This document shows positions 35,162 to 43,828 of a stretch of 64,000 nt of DNA, piece by piece; position 1 is the stretch's first letter, and each line of letters opens with the position of its first letter. The translations under genes and the position numbers were made by a program. The notes below the pieces were generated by a model. The model had not been told where the DNA came from. It worked only from the letters and a program-made list of their open reading frames with translations, and made no database searches. The stretch lies in assembly GCF_001663815.1 (NCBI RefSeq), contig NZ_CP016027.1, positions 1,933,001-1,997,000 of the forward strand, read 5' to 3'. This stretch comes from Halothiobacillus diazotrophicus (GTDB lineage: Bacteria; Pseudomonadota; Gammaproteobacteria; Halothiobacillales; Halothiobacillaceae).

Positions 35162-37354
35162 TCACTGGGCACGCGCGGACTGACTGACCGTCGTCGCGGC
35201 GCCTCGGAGCGTGGCTTCCCGGACCCGATCCTGCTCCATCAATTGCTGGATGTTCTCCGGCAGGGGAATCGGCAGGTTCCGCTGGAAGGAGTGCTCGGGG
35301 GGAAGCACGGCCCAGTCCTTCGGATCGATCAGCGAGCGGGAATCGTAGATGTCTCGCTGGCTCTGGCGGATCCGGGCATATTGCGCCTGACTGAATTTGG
35401 CGAGCTTGCCGTTCGCATCGATGATCAACGGACGGATGAACACCATCAGATTGCGCTTGGTGGAACTCGCCGTCCGGTAACGGAACAGGTTGCCGATCAC
35501 CGGGATGTCGCCCAGGCCCGGCACGCTCTGCTGGTTGGAATTCGAGGAATCGTCGATCAGGCCGCCCAGGACGACAACGTCGCCATCGTCCACCTGTACC
35601 GTCGTTGTCACGTTGCGCTTGTTGGTGATCAGACCGGCCGTCGTCTGCGCCGTGGTGTCGAGGCTCGACACTTCCTGCTCAATCTTCAGACGGACCGTGC
35701 CGTCCGGGCTGATCGTCGGCGTCACCTTCAGCTTGACGCCGATATCCTCGCGGGTGATCGTCTGGAAGGGGTTGGTCGGCGAGGTGGCGGAGCCCGTCTG
35801 CGCGTAGGAACCGGTCACGATCGGAATGTTCTGGCCGACGACGATACTGGCCTCCTGATTGTCCAGGGTCAGCAGGCTGGGCGTGGAGAGGATGTTGTTG
35901 CCCGCATCGCCGGAAAGGGCCGAGACCAGCAGGGCGAAATCCGTCCCGCCCTGACCGTAGCGCCCTACGCCGACATTGCCGCCGTCACCCAGGCTCGAGG
36001 CCAGACCGAGCCCCAGGGCATTGGCGGTCCCGCCCGTGCCGGCCTGCGCCGCTGAGCTGGCCACGCTCGACAACAGGCCATTGAAGGTGGAAATGCCGAT
36101 CGGCACCGTCCCATTGTGCCCACCCACGAGAAACTGGGTGCCGATCTTCTTGGTCAGGCCATTGGACACCTCCGCGATGATCGCCTCGACGAGGACCTGC
36201 TGCCGGCGAACATCGAGCTGGTGAATCACCGACTCGATGGACTCCATCCGGCTTGGCGATGCCGTCACCACCAGGGCGTTGAGGGACTTGTCGGCCGTCA
36301 CGTCGACCTGTCCGCCCAGCACGGCCGCCGTAGTCCCCGCGCCGGCCTTACCAGTTGGCGTAGTCGTACCGGTCTGTGCGGCAAGGCCCTTGAGCACCTT
36401 CACCAGATCCTCGGCATTGGCGTACTGCAAGCGGAACACCCGCGTATTGCCGAAGCTGCGCTCCGGCGTATCCAGATTCAGGATGACCGCCCGCATACGC
36501 GCCCGGGCCACCGCATCGCCGCTCAACAGCACGCTGTTGGTCCGGTCATCCGCGGCGAATGCCGGCACCGACGAAATATTGTTCGCCGCATTTCCGCCCC
36601 CGGCCGCACCGCCCGCTGCCGCATGTGCCATGAGGCCGCTGGCACCGAACAGGGCCTTGAGCGTCGCCACGACCGATTCGGCGGACGCCCGTTTCAGGCG
36701 GATCACCTCCACGTCGCCGACCGCCGGCTGATCCACCTGGGCGAGAATCTTCTTCAGACGGCCGATATTGCCCGCGCGATCGGTAATCACTAGGGCATTG
36801 GCGTCCGGATACACCGAAAGCGCCGCCTGTTGCGGCATGATCTGTCGCAACACCGTCAGCAGGGGAGCCGCGGGCACATACCGCAGACGCACCACTTCGG
36901 TCACCATCTGATCGCTCTCGGTAGACGGTCCGGGATTCACCGGCTGGGCATCCGAGCGCGCGTTGACTTCCGGGACGATCTTGATGACGTTGCCCACGGT
37001 CACGGCGGCAAAGCCATTCACCTGCAGAATCGACAGGAAGACGTCGTAGAGTTTCTGCGGACTCATGGGATGGGCCGAAATCACGGTCACCCGGGCCTTT
37101 ACCCGCGGATCGACGATGAAATTCTTGCCCGTGACCTTCGACACCGCCTCGATCAGGGCATTGATATCCATATCGCGGAAATTCAGGGTGACCTCACCCT
37201 GATCGGCCGAATGCACACCCGGCGGCGGTTCATCGGCGGCCGGCGCTGCAGCGGCTGAGGCGCCCCCCAGACCGACGGTCAGGGCAACTGCCAGTGCGAC
37301 GACCAGCGGGTGGCCGAGAGATCCCTTGCGGGGTGCGTAAAAGCGCTGTGTCAT
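35162..37354 (-). CDS. gspD: type II secretion outer membrane secretin D
   Basis: 730 residues. A signal peptide (basic n-region MTQRFYAPRKG, hydrophobic HPLVVALAVALTVGLGG, cleavage near AAA) is followed by N0 (VTLNFRDMDINALIEAVSKV), the repeated N1-N3 KH-like domains and the secretin barrel (QVLVEAIIAEVS, LTLDNQEASIVVGQNIPI, VVVLGGLIDD). The Gly-rich inserts around residues 225-240 and 315-325 are longer than average. It makes the outer-membrane channel. It starts four bases inside the gspC stop. Confidence 0.96.
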   Translation of the reverse strand: MTQRFYAPRKGSLGHPLVVALAVALTVGLGGASAAAAPAADEPPPGVHSADQGEVTLNFRDMDINALIEAVSKVTGKNFIVDPRVKARVTVISAHPMSPQKLYDVFLSILQVNGFAAVTVGNVIKIVPEVNARSDAQPVNPGPSTESDQMVTEVVRLRYVPAAPLLTVLRQIMPQQAALSVYPDANALVITDRAGNIGRLKKILAQVDQPAVGDVEVIRLKRASAESVVATLKALFGASGLMAHAAAGGAAGGGNAANNISSVPAFAADDRTNSVLLSGDAVARARMRAVILNLDTPERSFGNTRVFRLQYANAEDLVKVLKGLAAQTGTTTPTGKAGAGTTAAVLGGQVDVTADKSLNALVVTASPSRMESIESVIHQLDVRRQQVLVEAIIAEVSNGLTKKIGTQFLVGGHNGTVPIGISTFNGLLSSVASSAAQAGTGGTANALGLGLASSLGDGGNVGVGRYGQGGTDFALLVSALSGDAGNNILSTPSLLTLDNQEASIVVGQNIPIVTGSYAQTGSATSPTNPFQTITREDIGVKLKVTPTISPDGTVRLKIEQEVSSLDTTAQTTAGLITNKRNVTTTVQVDDGDVVVLGGLIDDSSNSNQQSVPGLGDIPVIGNLFRYRTASSTKRNLMVFIRPLIIDANGKLAKFSQAQYARIRQSQRDIYDSRSLIDPKDWAVLPPEHSFQRNLPIPLPENIQQLMEQDRVREATLRGAATTVSQSARAQ

Positions 37355-38214
37355 CGAAGAGCGTCCAAATTAAGCGTCAAATGCATCGGGCGACCTTGGC
37401 GCTCGATGGTTACGGGGATCGACTGGCCAGAGCGGAGCAGTGGCATCAGGTGCGGCAACAGATTGCCGTCCGTCACCGGACGTCCGTCCGCCTCCGTCAG
37501 CACATCGCCGTCCATCAGGCCGAGGCGCCCGAGCAATGCGGTCTGACCGGAAACGGGGTGCAGGACGAAGCCCCGCAGTTGCCCACCGCGGTTTTCCGGA
37601 ACCAATCGCACGTACTGCATCAGGGATTGCGGGTTTTGCAGAATGGATTGACGAGTGGGCGGCGGCGTTTCGGATTCGGGCAACGTATTGGTCTCCGATC
37701 CGCCCGACAGCAACGTGGGGGGTACCGTACTCGGGGCCGTATTCAGTGCCGCCGGCTTGGGGAAGCGAATGGCCTCCAGCCGCCCCTGATTGGCGAGAAT
37801 GACGCGATCGGGTTCGATCGCATGCACGACCACGTTCGGCGAGACTTCCGAGCCAACCTGCAGCAACTTGACCGCATTACCGACACCCAGCATGACGAGT
37901 GGCGGTGTCGTCCCGCTGATAATCCCTTCCAGGCGCACCCCCAGACTGGACGACTGGACCGTATCGATCGGCTGTTCGCTGGGCTTCGCCCGACCAAACA
38001 GGGCCCACCGGCCCACCTGACCCAGAGCAGCTTCGCTATCGATCGCCGCGCGCGCGGTCGTCCCCGGATTCGGATTCGATGCGGCGGGCAAGAACGGTGG
38101 CGGTACGACCCACGACCAGGTCAGCCGCGCGGCGATGAGCCCGCAGGCAATCACCAGCAACAGCAGAACAAGGTTCGGAATGCGTACGGATTGCAACCAA
38201 ACAGGGGGATTCAC
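37351..38214 (-). CDS. gspC: type II secretion system protein C
   Basis: About 287 residues from a GTG with GGAAA upstream; the frame is open further but those codons look random, so the start is uncertain. One membrane segment (VLLLLVIACGLIAARLTW, about 15-35), the homology region (RWALFGRAKPSEQPIDTVQ and LEGIISGTTPPLVMLGV) that contacts secretin N0, and a C-terminal PDZ-like domain (GFVLHPVSGQTALLGRLGL, DGDVLTEADGRPV). GspC links the inner platform to the secretin and selects substrates. First gene of the operon gspC-D-E-F-G-H-I-J-K-L-M-N. Confidence 0.88.
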   Translation of the reverse strand: MNPPVWLQSVRIPNLVLLLLVIACGLIAARLTWSWVVPPPFLPAASNPNPGTTARAAIDSEAALGQVGRWALFGRAKPSEQPIDTVQSSSLGVRLEGIISGTTPPLVMLGVGNAVKLLQVGSEVSPNVVVHAIEPDRVILANQGRLEAIRFPKPAALNTAPSTVPPTLLSGGSETNTLPESETPPPTRQSILQNPQSLMQYVRLVPENRGGQLRGFVLHPVSGQTALLGRLGLMDGDVLTEADGRPVTDGNLLPHLMPLLRSGQSIPVTIERQGRPMHLTLNLDALR

Positions 38215-38473
38215 GTCGATCAAATTTCCAATCCATGCAGCGTTTTCACGCTGATCCGTGCCGAACCGCCGATAACTGATGCCGGAGATGACCCGGCGCG
38301 GGATGCAGGCGAGCACCCCCGGTGCCCGATCATGACACCCCGGACACCGGGCAACAGGCGGCGCCTTCAGCGATTCATACCGCGCGGCACGGTAAACTGC
38401 AAGTGTTTACACAACATGACGATGCCAGGATGCGGCCACCAAGTCGGTCAGCGCGTCCTGGCATCGCGAGGGT

Positions 38474-39037
38474 TCAGGTCAGACCGGACAGGGCCCAAAG
38501 ACTCAATCCGGCCAGCATCCCGCCAATCAACGCCCCCACCAGCACATCCGAGAGGTAGTGCAGACCGAGCACCATGCGCGACAGAGCCACGGACAAGGCA
38601 AAGGGGATGACCAGCCAGGACAGGGAGGGGGCAAACACGATGATCTGAATGGCGAAGTTGACCGCATGCAGGGTGTGACCGGAGGGAAAGCTGTACTTGT
38701 CCAGGGGCGCCACGCTCAACACCAGCCCGTCATGGGCCATTTGCGGACGGGGACGCGCCGTCAGATGCTTGATCGAGGCGTAGATCGCCAGACCGAGACC
38801 GGCGGAGATCAACATGACGGCCATGGCCAACCAGGCATCATGCCCGCCGAATACGGCAATCAATCCGGCCAGGGTATACCAGGCAACCCCGTCGCCGAGC
38901 CGACTGGTGATGGCGAAATAGCGACGCAATCCACGGATCGCGTTCACATGGTTGAGCCGATACATCACGACCTGCTCCCAGTGCAGGTAGCGATGGAGAA
39001 TCGAAGAAGCGCGCAAAGATCGGATGAACGTAGCCAT
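38474..39037 (-). CDS. PAP2-family membrane phosphatase
   Basis: 187 residues with about five membrane segments. The three-part phosphatase signature is complete: KHLTARPRP (motif 1), SFPSGHT (motif 2) and SRMVLGLHYLSDVL (motif 3). Such enzymes remove phosphate from phosphatidate, undecaprenyl pyrophosphate or phosphatidylglycerophosphate. It starts two bases after the glycosyltransferase, so the pair is one operon and may act on the same lipid. Substrate not determined. Confidence 0.9.
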   Translation of the reverse strand: MATFIRSLRASSILHRYLHWEQVVMYRLNHVNAIRGLRRYFAITSRLGDGVAWYTLAGLIAVFGGHDAWLAMAVMLISAGLGLAIYASIKHLTARPRPQMAHDGLVLSVAPLDKYSFPSGHTLHAVNFAIQIIVFAPSLSWLVIPFALSVALSRMVLGLHYLSDVLVGALIGGMLAGLSLWALSGLT

Positions 39038-39039
39038 TT

Positions 39040-40266
39040 TCAGCCTCCCGTCTTACCCTGCTGCTCACCCAGTGCCGTGGTCGGCACTTCCGGCAGACGA
39101 ACGACAGAGCCGTTCGACTCCAGAACCGTGAGCAGATGATGCTCAAACAACCGGGTGATCAGCCCCCAGTCGAACTCCGCGGCCGTCTTGCGTGCCTGAC
39201 CGCCCATGTCGGGTTGGCGATTGACGGCCGCGTCGACCGCCGTCTGCACAAACCCTGCGTCGTCATCCCATTCCACGAGGTACCCGCTGACGCGATCCTC
39301 GATCAGGCGGCTCCCGGCCGCATAGTTGAAGCTGATGCAGGACAATCCGCTGGCCATCGCTTCAAGAACCACATTACCGAACGTTTCGCTCTTGCTCGGG
39401 AAGACGAACAGATCGGCGCTGGCGTAATGCCGTGCAAGTACCTCGCCACGTTTCATGCCGACGAACCGCACCCAGGGCAACGCACGCTCCAGGCGCGTCC
39501 GTTCCGGCCCGTCACCCACCACCACGGCCCGCAAATCGGGGCGTTCGGCACGCATGGCCTCCAGCGCCTGCACCAGCAGATCGAGATTCTTCTCGGCGGC
39601 CAGACGCCCCACATGCAGGGCGACCAATCCGTCATCCCCTGTCGACGTCGTGCCCGCCAGCCATTCCTGACGCAGGGTCTCGTCCCGTCGCGCCGGAGAG
39701 AACAGATGGGTGTTCACCCCGCGGCCCAATACCACCAGTCGCTCGAAGTCCATGGCGGACAGGACACTGGCCTGCTGGTCCGTGGGGATGAAGGTCAGCG
39801 CCGTCCGATTGTGGAACCAGCGCAGATACGCCATCACCGGCCGGGTCATCCACCCCATGCGATAGTGGGTCATGTAGGTATGAAAATTCGTGTGGAGCGA
39901 CGAGGTGACCGGGATCCCCAACCGACGCGCAACCATCAGCGCCGCGAAGCCCAACGGTCCCTCCGTGGCGATGTGGACGAGATCCGGACGCTGGGCGCGC
40001 CAGTTACGCATCAGGCGCCCCCACATCGGCAACCCGAAACGGACCGCCTTGTAAAACGGCAAGGCAATCCCCGGGACTTCCACGCAATCCGGCAGATCAC
40101 GCGGCTCGTCAGCCCGGGGACAGATCACCTGAACCTGATGGCCGGACGCCAGCAATGACGCGTGCAGCTGTGCCAGCGTCATCGCCACGCCATTGATATC
40201 AGGCTCAAAAGTTTCGGTAACCAGACTGACGAACACGGTCGGCCTCACTATGTTTGGGTGAACCAT
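39040..40266 (-). CDS. GT4-family glycosyltransferase (mannosyltransferase-like)
   Basis: A 408-residue GT-B fold enzyme. The N-terminal acceptor half begins VFVSLVTETFEPDINGVAMTL, the pattern of GDP-mannose-dependent alpha-mannosyltransferases that work on glycolipids. The C-terminal donor half has GRLAAEKNLDLLVQA, FVFPSKSETFGNVVLEAMASG (given as PSKSETFGNVVLEAMASG) with the E-x7-E motif, and the SFNYAAG loop. Predicted peripheral membrane protein. A lipid mannosylation role fits the neighbouring PAP2 phosphatase but is inferred. Confidence 0.88.
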   Translation of the reverse strand: MVHPNIVRPTVFVSLVTETFEPDINGVAMTLAQLHASLLASGHQVQVICPRADEPRDLPDCVEVPGIALPFYKAVRFGLPMWGRLMRNWRAQRPDLVHIATEGPLGFAALMVARRLGIPVTSSLHTNFHTYMTHYRMGWMTRPVMAYLRWFHNRTALTFIPTDQQASVLSAMDFERLVVLGRGVNTHLFSPARRDETLRQEWLAGTTSTGDDGLVALHVGRLAAEKNLDLLVQALEAMRAERPDLRAVVVGDGPERTRLERALPWVRFVGMKRGEVLARHYASADLFVFPSKSETFGNVVLEAMASGLSCISFNYAAGSRLIEDRVSGYLVEWDDDAGFVQTAVDAAVNRQPDMGGQARKTAAEFDWGLITRLFEHHLLTVLESNGSVVRLPEVPTTALGEQQGKTGG

Positions 40267-40701
40267 TCATTTTCCTGCTTCGCAGAAATCACGCCCTGCG
40301 AAGCGGCCCTGGGTCGATCTCGCCGAGGGTCATTCTCCCGGGGAGCTCCACCCCGATACCATCACCGCCGAATCGGCGCGATGTGTGCCACGTCACAAGA
40401 TCATTATGCCGCGTCGATACAGATTAAACACTGTCACCAACCTTAGATAAGCGGCATGACAAACGCATGACGATTATCGCAAGAAAGCCCATGATCCAAG
40501 CCCACTTGCCGGAATACACGGTCCGCCACGAACGGCCATTGGGTGTCGTCATCCGGCACCATTTCCATGCAGAAAAATACGCCAGCGTCCTATTTTGATG
40601 CAATAAACACCAAACCACCACCCGCCGCAGGCCCGGAACACGACGAAAACATTCACATCACATGCTTTTTTAATTCTGGCCCGCTTCCTGCAAATTAACG
40701 A
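40267..40701. other. divergent intergenic region between glycosyltransferase and globin genes
   Basis: About 435 bp with no frame of coding character. The part near 40410-40480 and 40600-40680 is AT-richer and may carry the two divergent promoters. A TTGAT at about 40597 resembles half an FNR or DNR site, but the second half is not complementary, so it is not called. Confidence 0.4.
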
Positions 40702-40727
40702 CGACCCGTTGCCCGGCGCACGGGTCG
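40702..40727 (+). promoter_or_regulatory. 8-bp inverted repeat before the globin gene
   Basis: CGACCCGT at 40702-40709 and ACGGGTCG at 40720-40727, separated by 10 bp, form a perfect palindrome 36 bp before the globin ATG. It could be an operator for a dimeric regulator or a hairpin in the leader transcript. No known regulator consensus was matched. Confidence 0.5.
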
Positions 40728-40762
40728 CATATCTCCCCACCATCCCTAACGAGGAAATCGCC

Positions 40763-41173
40763 ATGACACCCGCACAAAAAGATCTGGTTCGTACAACCTG
40801 GGCGCAAGTCGTCCCCATCAAGGAAAAGGCCGCTGAACTGTTCTACGGCAAACTGTTCGAGTTGGACCCCGCCGTGAAGCCAATGTTCAAGAACGACATG
40901 GCCGAACAGGGCAAGAAACTGATGATGTCGATCAATACGGTCGTCAACTCGCTGGATCGCCTGGAACCCATGGTACCGATCCTCCAGGACATGGGCCGCC
41001 GACACAAGGGCTACGGTGTCCAGGACGCACATTACGATACCGTGGGCAGCGCCCTGCTCTGGACCCTGGAAACCGGCCTTGGCCCCGCCTTCACACCCGA
41101 GGTCAAGTCCGCCTGGACAGAAGCCTACACACTGATCGCCACCGTCATGAAGGACGCGGCCAACGCAGCCTGA
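40763..41173 (+). CDS. single-domain bacterial globin
   Basis: 136 residues with a clear GAGGAAATC ribosome site. The globin fold is recognised by MTPAQKDLVRTTWAQVVPI (A/B helices), FYGKLFELDP (CD region), and MGRRHKGYGVQDAHYDTVGSAL holding the proximal His (residue near 84) and the G helix. There is no FAD reductase domain, so it is a single-domain haemoglobin of the Vitreoscilla type rather than a flavohaemoglobin. Roles in oxygen supply or nitric oxide detoxification need a partner reductase; an FMN reductase gene lies nearby on the opposite strand, but a link is speculative. Confidence 0.9.
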   Translation: MTPAQKDLVRTTWAQVVPIKEKAAELFYGKLFELDPAVKPMFKNDMAEQGKKLMMSINTVVNSLDRLEPMVPILQDMGRRHKGYGVQDAHYDTVGSALLWTLETGLGPAFTPEVKSAWTEAYTLIATVMKDAANAA

Positions 41174-41187
41174 ACATTGCCCGCATC

Positions 41188-41210
41188 GCCAACGGCTTCA
41201 TCCCGTTGGC
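41188..41210. terminator. hairpin between convergent genes
   Basis: GCCAACGG (41188-41195) pairs with CCGTTGGC (41203-41210) around a 7-base loop. It lies 15 bp after the globin stop and covers the last codons of the convergent DUF4260 gene. No T-run follows, so it may only slow or partly stop transcription. Confidence 0.45.
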
Positions 41211-41617
41211 GGCCGCTCCGTTGCCTTCTGCCCGGGTGCGCCTGCGATGCCGATGGCACCGAGATGAGTATGGCCGAACCCTGTGGGGTACTTGAGCCCA
41301 TAACCCAGGGCTCGGTCGAATCCGATGTGCGCCCCCCAGATCAAACCCGCCAGCGTCCAGGTGGGTTCAGGCAGAAGCCACCCCAGCAACAGACAGATCA
41401 TCGGCCCAACATAAGTATGCGCGAGGTTGTAGACCCCGGCGCCTATACGTGCCCCGCCCAGATACCCGAGAAACGCCAGATCCGGTAAAAAGAAGCAGAG
41501 CGCAAAAATCCATCCGTTACCGCCCAAGGCCCTGTACATCACCCCCGCGCCCACCAGCATCGCCAAACCCTCGAACCTGAGCAGCCAGCGTACCGAACCT
41601 GTTGCACCCACGGTCAT
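41198..41617 (-). CDS. DUF4260 membrane protein
   Basis: 139 residues with four predicted membrane segments and the DUF4260 signature (LRFEGLAMLVGAGVMYRALG, FFLPDLAFLGYLGGARIGA, GAHIGFDRALGYGLKYPTGF). The family is small, widespread and uncharacterised. The ATG at 41617 follows a strong GAGGAGG site; upstream residues in the open frame belong to the shadow of the FMN reductase. It starts ten bases after the FMN reductase stop, so the two are probably cotranscribed. Confidence 0.87.
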   Translation of the reverse strand: MTVGATGSVRWLLRFEGLAMLVGAGVMYRALGGNGWIFALCFFLPDLAFLGYLGGARIGAGVYNLAHTYVGPMICLLLGWLLPEPTWTLAGLIWGAHIGFDRALGYGLKYPTGFGHTHLGAIGIAGAPGQKATERPPTG

Positions 41618-41627
41618 ACCAACCTCC

Positions 41628-42167
41628 TCAACGCCCGTCACGTTCCGCCGGTCGAACAGCCGCCCGCAGAATCGCCAACTGGTTGCGTAAAGCGCCGACA
41701 AAATCCGGACGCGCCATGATTCCCTGCTCATCCAGCCCGGTTCCCAGCACCGGCAGTGTCAGACACGCGGCATCAACCCAGTGAGCCGACATCGTGATCA
41801 GAATTTCCCGCAGGGAAGCCGGTGCATGAACGTACCGTGGCGACGCAGAGAGCAGCGCCACCGGCTTCTCCACAAAAGCCTCGGTACCGACCATCCAGTC
41901 GAGGGCATTCTTGAGCGTGCCCGTGACCCCATGGGCATACTCGGGACTGGCGATCAGTACGGCATCGGCCGTCACCAGCGCCGCACACAATCGAGCCACA
42001 ACCGGCGGGGCCGTCGCCTCATCATCCGGGTTGAACAGGGGCAACGCCCCTAACGAATCGTAGACTGCCAGCTCAATGCCCTCGGGCGCGGTCTCCGCCG
42101 CGGCACGCAACAGGGCTCGGTGCAACGAAGCCGAACGAAGACTGCCGGACAAACCCAGTATGTGCAT
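41628..42167 (-). CDS. NADPH-dependent FMN reductase family protein
   Basis: 179 residues with a flavodoxin-like fold. The phosphate-binding loop is GSLRSASLHRALL at the N-terminus (residues 8-20) and the isoalloxazine loop is SPEYAHGVTGTLKNALDWM (about 90-108), as in the ArsH/azoreductase/chromate reductase family. It should reduce quinones, azo dyes, metals or free flavin with NAD(P)H. Upstream gene of the pair with DUF4260. Confidence 0.9.
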   Translation of the reverse strand: MHILGLSGSLRSASLHRALLRAAAETAPEGIELAVYDSLGALPLFNPDDEATAPPVVARLCAALVTADAVLIASPEYAHGVTGTLKNALDWMVGTEAFVEKPVALLSASPRYVHAPASLREILITMSAHWVDAACLTLPVLGTGLDEQGIMARPDFVGALRNQLAILRAAVRPAERDGR

Positions 42168-42389
42168 GATTCAGAGCTCCGATTCACCGGGGTAAGCGCC
42201 TGACGTCATCCCCCGTCCAGGCCCGGCCCTGCTTTCCGTAAGTCCACATCATAACGCGCGCCGACAGCCGCAGGTGACCGCAGTCCGTGAAACTCTGCAC
42301 TAGAATAGCGACACGTTCATCACGGCGTCGCGGGCGGACATGACCCGCGGATCGGCGCCCTCATCCACATCTGCCACGGGAAACGCGTT

Positions 42390-42992
42390 ATGTCAGAGTT
42401 CTGGAATCAAAAATACCAACGAGACGATTACTTTTACGGCGAGGCCCCCAATGATTTTCTCCATTCCCAGGTCTTTCGCCTGCCGGCCGGTGCCCGCATC
42501 CTGGTCGTCGGCGACGGCGAGGGGCGCAATGGCGTCTGGCTCGCCAAGCAGGGCTTTGAGGTCACGACGGTGGATTTTTCCTCGGTGGCCTGCGGCAAGG
42601 CCAAGGCGCTGGCCGATCGGATGGGCGTTCATCTCGATGTCCAGTGCGCGGATCTGCACCAATGGCAGTGGCCGAAAAGCCACTACGATGCCGTCGTATC
42701 GATCTATCTGCATTTCATGCCCGAAGATCGCAGGCAACTGCACCCGAAGATGGCCGAAGCACTGATTCCCGGCGGTTGGCTCATCATCGAGCTGTTTCAC
42801 CCCTTGCAACTCAACTATCAAAGCGGCGGACCGAAAGTCCCGGAGATGCTGCTGACCACCACCGATCTGGCCTCGGACTTCACTCAGCTGCAATGGCGAC
42901 TGCTGATGGAGGGCAAGGCGCTATTGGCCGAAGGCCCGGGTCATGCCGGCCCGGCGCACGTGACGCACGGTGCCGCACAGAAACCCCGGTAA
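42390..42992 (+). CDS. class I SAM-dependent methyltransferase (TehB/thiopurine-type)
   Basis: 200 residues. The N-terminal MSEFWNQKYQRDDYFYGEAP with the conserved YGxxPN pattern and LVVGDGEGRNGVWLA (motif I) belong to the small methyltransferases near TehB. The expected acidic residue after strand 2 is D in TTVDFS, and motif IV is VSIYLHFMPE. The protein is the usual length. Members methylate thiols, tellurite, selenite or small acids. It stands alone before the feo operon, on the same strand. Confidence 0.88.
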   Translation: MSEFWNQKYQRDDYFYGEAPNDFLHSQVFRLPAGARILVVGDGEGRNGVWLAKQGFEVTTVDFSSVACGKAKALADRMGVHLDVQCADLHQWQWPKSHYDAVVSIYLHFMPEDRRQLHPKMAEALIPGGWLIIELFHPLQLNYQSGGPKVPEMLLTTTDLASDFTQLQWRLLMEGKALLAEGPGHAGPAHVTHGAAQKPR

Positions 42993-43053
42993 TCGTGACA
43001 TGGTAGAAAGTTGAGCCCGATTCGGGGCAGGGACAAGCCAACAGGAGGGAATA

Positions 43054-43094
43054 CTAAATGACTATTGTTCTCATTTAGCTTACCGTGCTACAGT
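43054..43094 (+). promoter_or_regulatory. feo promoter with overlapping Fur-box-like palindrome
   Basis: A perfect 8-bp palindrome CTAAATGA (43054-43061) and TCATTTAG (43071-43078) with a 9-bp AT-rich centre resembles the ferric uptake regulator site. A -35-like TTGTTC (43065-43070) lies inside it and an 18-bp spacer leads to a -10-like TACAGT (43089-43094). Fur with iron would block this promoter. The iron-transport genes start at 43141. Confidence 0.65.
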
Positions 43095-43106
43095 ATTAGC
43101 TACTGG

Positions 43107-43126
43107 TTAAATGCGAACAATACTCA
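43107..43126 (+). promoter_or_regulatory. second Fur-like site in the feo leader
   Basis: TTAAATGCGAACAATACTCA at 43107-43126 repeats the minus-strand reading of the first box (TAAATGAGAACAATAGTCAT) with few mismatches. The two boxes, about 50 bp apart, would let Fur bind cooperatively across the -10 region and the leader. Confidence 0.5.
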
Positions 43127-43140
43127 CCCGGGGGATCCCG

Positions 43141-43470
43141 ATGAAACACCCCACTCTTTTTTCCGTGGAGTCGGCTCTTGTGAACGCGATCAGGCCCGCC
43201 CATGCCGTCCGAACCCAAACCCCGCCGGATTACGTGCTGGGACTGGCCACGCGCGGCACGCATGTCCGCGTCACGGGCTTTCGCGGTGATGCCGTCGCGA
43301 TGGAAAAGCGCCTGGCAGCCATGGGCATTCGCATCGGCAGCGAGCTGGAAATCGTCCAGCACGAAGGCAGCTCGGTCGTCGTTCGCGTCGGAGAAACCCG
43401 CATTGCCATCGGCGTTGCCCTGGTACATCGGCTCCTCGTCACGACCATCGGCGGATCCGCGCGCTCATGA
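43141..43470 (+). CDS. feoA: FeoA domain protein (first copy)
   Basis: 109 residues; the FeoA SH3-like domain is the C-terminal two thirds (GTHVRVTGFRGDAVAMEKRL, MGIRIGSELEIVQHEGSSVV, and VGETRIAIGVALVHRLLV). The first 35 residues are a basic extension not seen in the second copy. Start at ATG 43141 with GGGGGA upstream; an ATG at 43111 lies inside the second Fur-like site and is rejected. FeoA helps FeoB move ferrous iron, by an unclear mechanism. It overlaps the second feoA by four bases. Confidence 0.9.
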   Translation: MKHPTLFSVESALVNAIRPAHAVRTQTPPDYVLGLATRGTHVRVTGFRGDAVAMEKRLAAMGIRIGSELEIVQHEGSSVVVRVGETRIAIGVALVHRLLVTTIGGSARS

Positions 43471-43718
43471 CGGAAGCCCTCAGTCTGATGTCGCTGAAAC
43501 CCGGCGACGAGGGGGTTGTGCTGGGATTCGTCAAAGGCGGGGACATCGAGTACCGTCGGCGCTTGATGGCCATGGGGCTCGTCCCGGGCACCCGATTCAC
43601 CGTCACCCGGCTGGCGCCCCTGGGCGATCCCATCCAGCTCAAGGTACGGGATTCCGCCCTGACCCTGCGCAAGGACGAAGCCCACCAGTTGCGCATCGGC
43701 CGCGCGACGGACGCGTAA
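43467..43718 (+). CDS. feoA: FeoA domain protein (second copy)
   Basis: 83 residues, all FeoA domain: SLKPGDEGVVLGFVKGGDIE, RRLMAMGLVPGTRFTVTRLA and LGDPIQLKVRDSALTLRKDE. This is the compact, standard form, with the G-V-P-G turn typical of FeoA. It starts within the stop of the first copy (ATGA) and is followed by feoB after 110 bp. Two adjacent feoA genes suggest a heteromeric FeoA pair on FeoB. Confidence 0.93.
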   Translation: MTEALSLMSLKPGDEGVVLGFVKGGDIEYRRRLMAMGLVPGTRFTVTRLAPLGDPIQLKVRDSALTLRKDEAHQLRIGRATDA

Positions 43719-43828
43719 CCCTCGACGTCCGAATCGACAATTCATTTCCCGCAACACTCCTGCCGACGACGGCACGCGCACCGCGCTGACGGACCGACTA
43801 CGGCAAACACCAACATGGGTAAAAAGGC

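Noticed and set aside
40590..40605. An FNR/DNR-type site before the globin gene
   Set aside because: Only one half-site (TTGAT) is present; the expected ATCAA partner is missing.
40424..40621. A 65-codon minus-strand frame between the glycosyltransferase and globin genes
   Set aside because: It overlaps another frame on the same strand, has no ribosome binding site and shows no known pattern.
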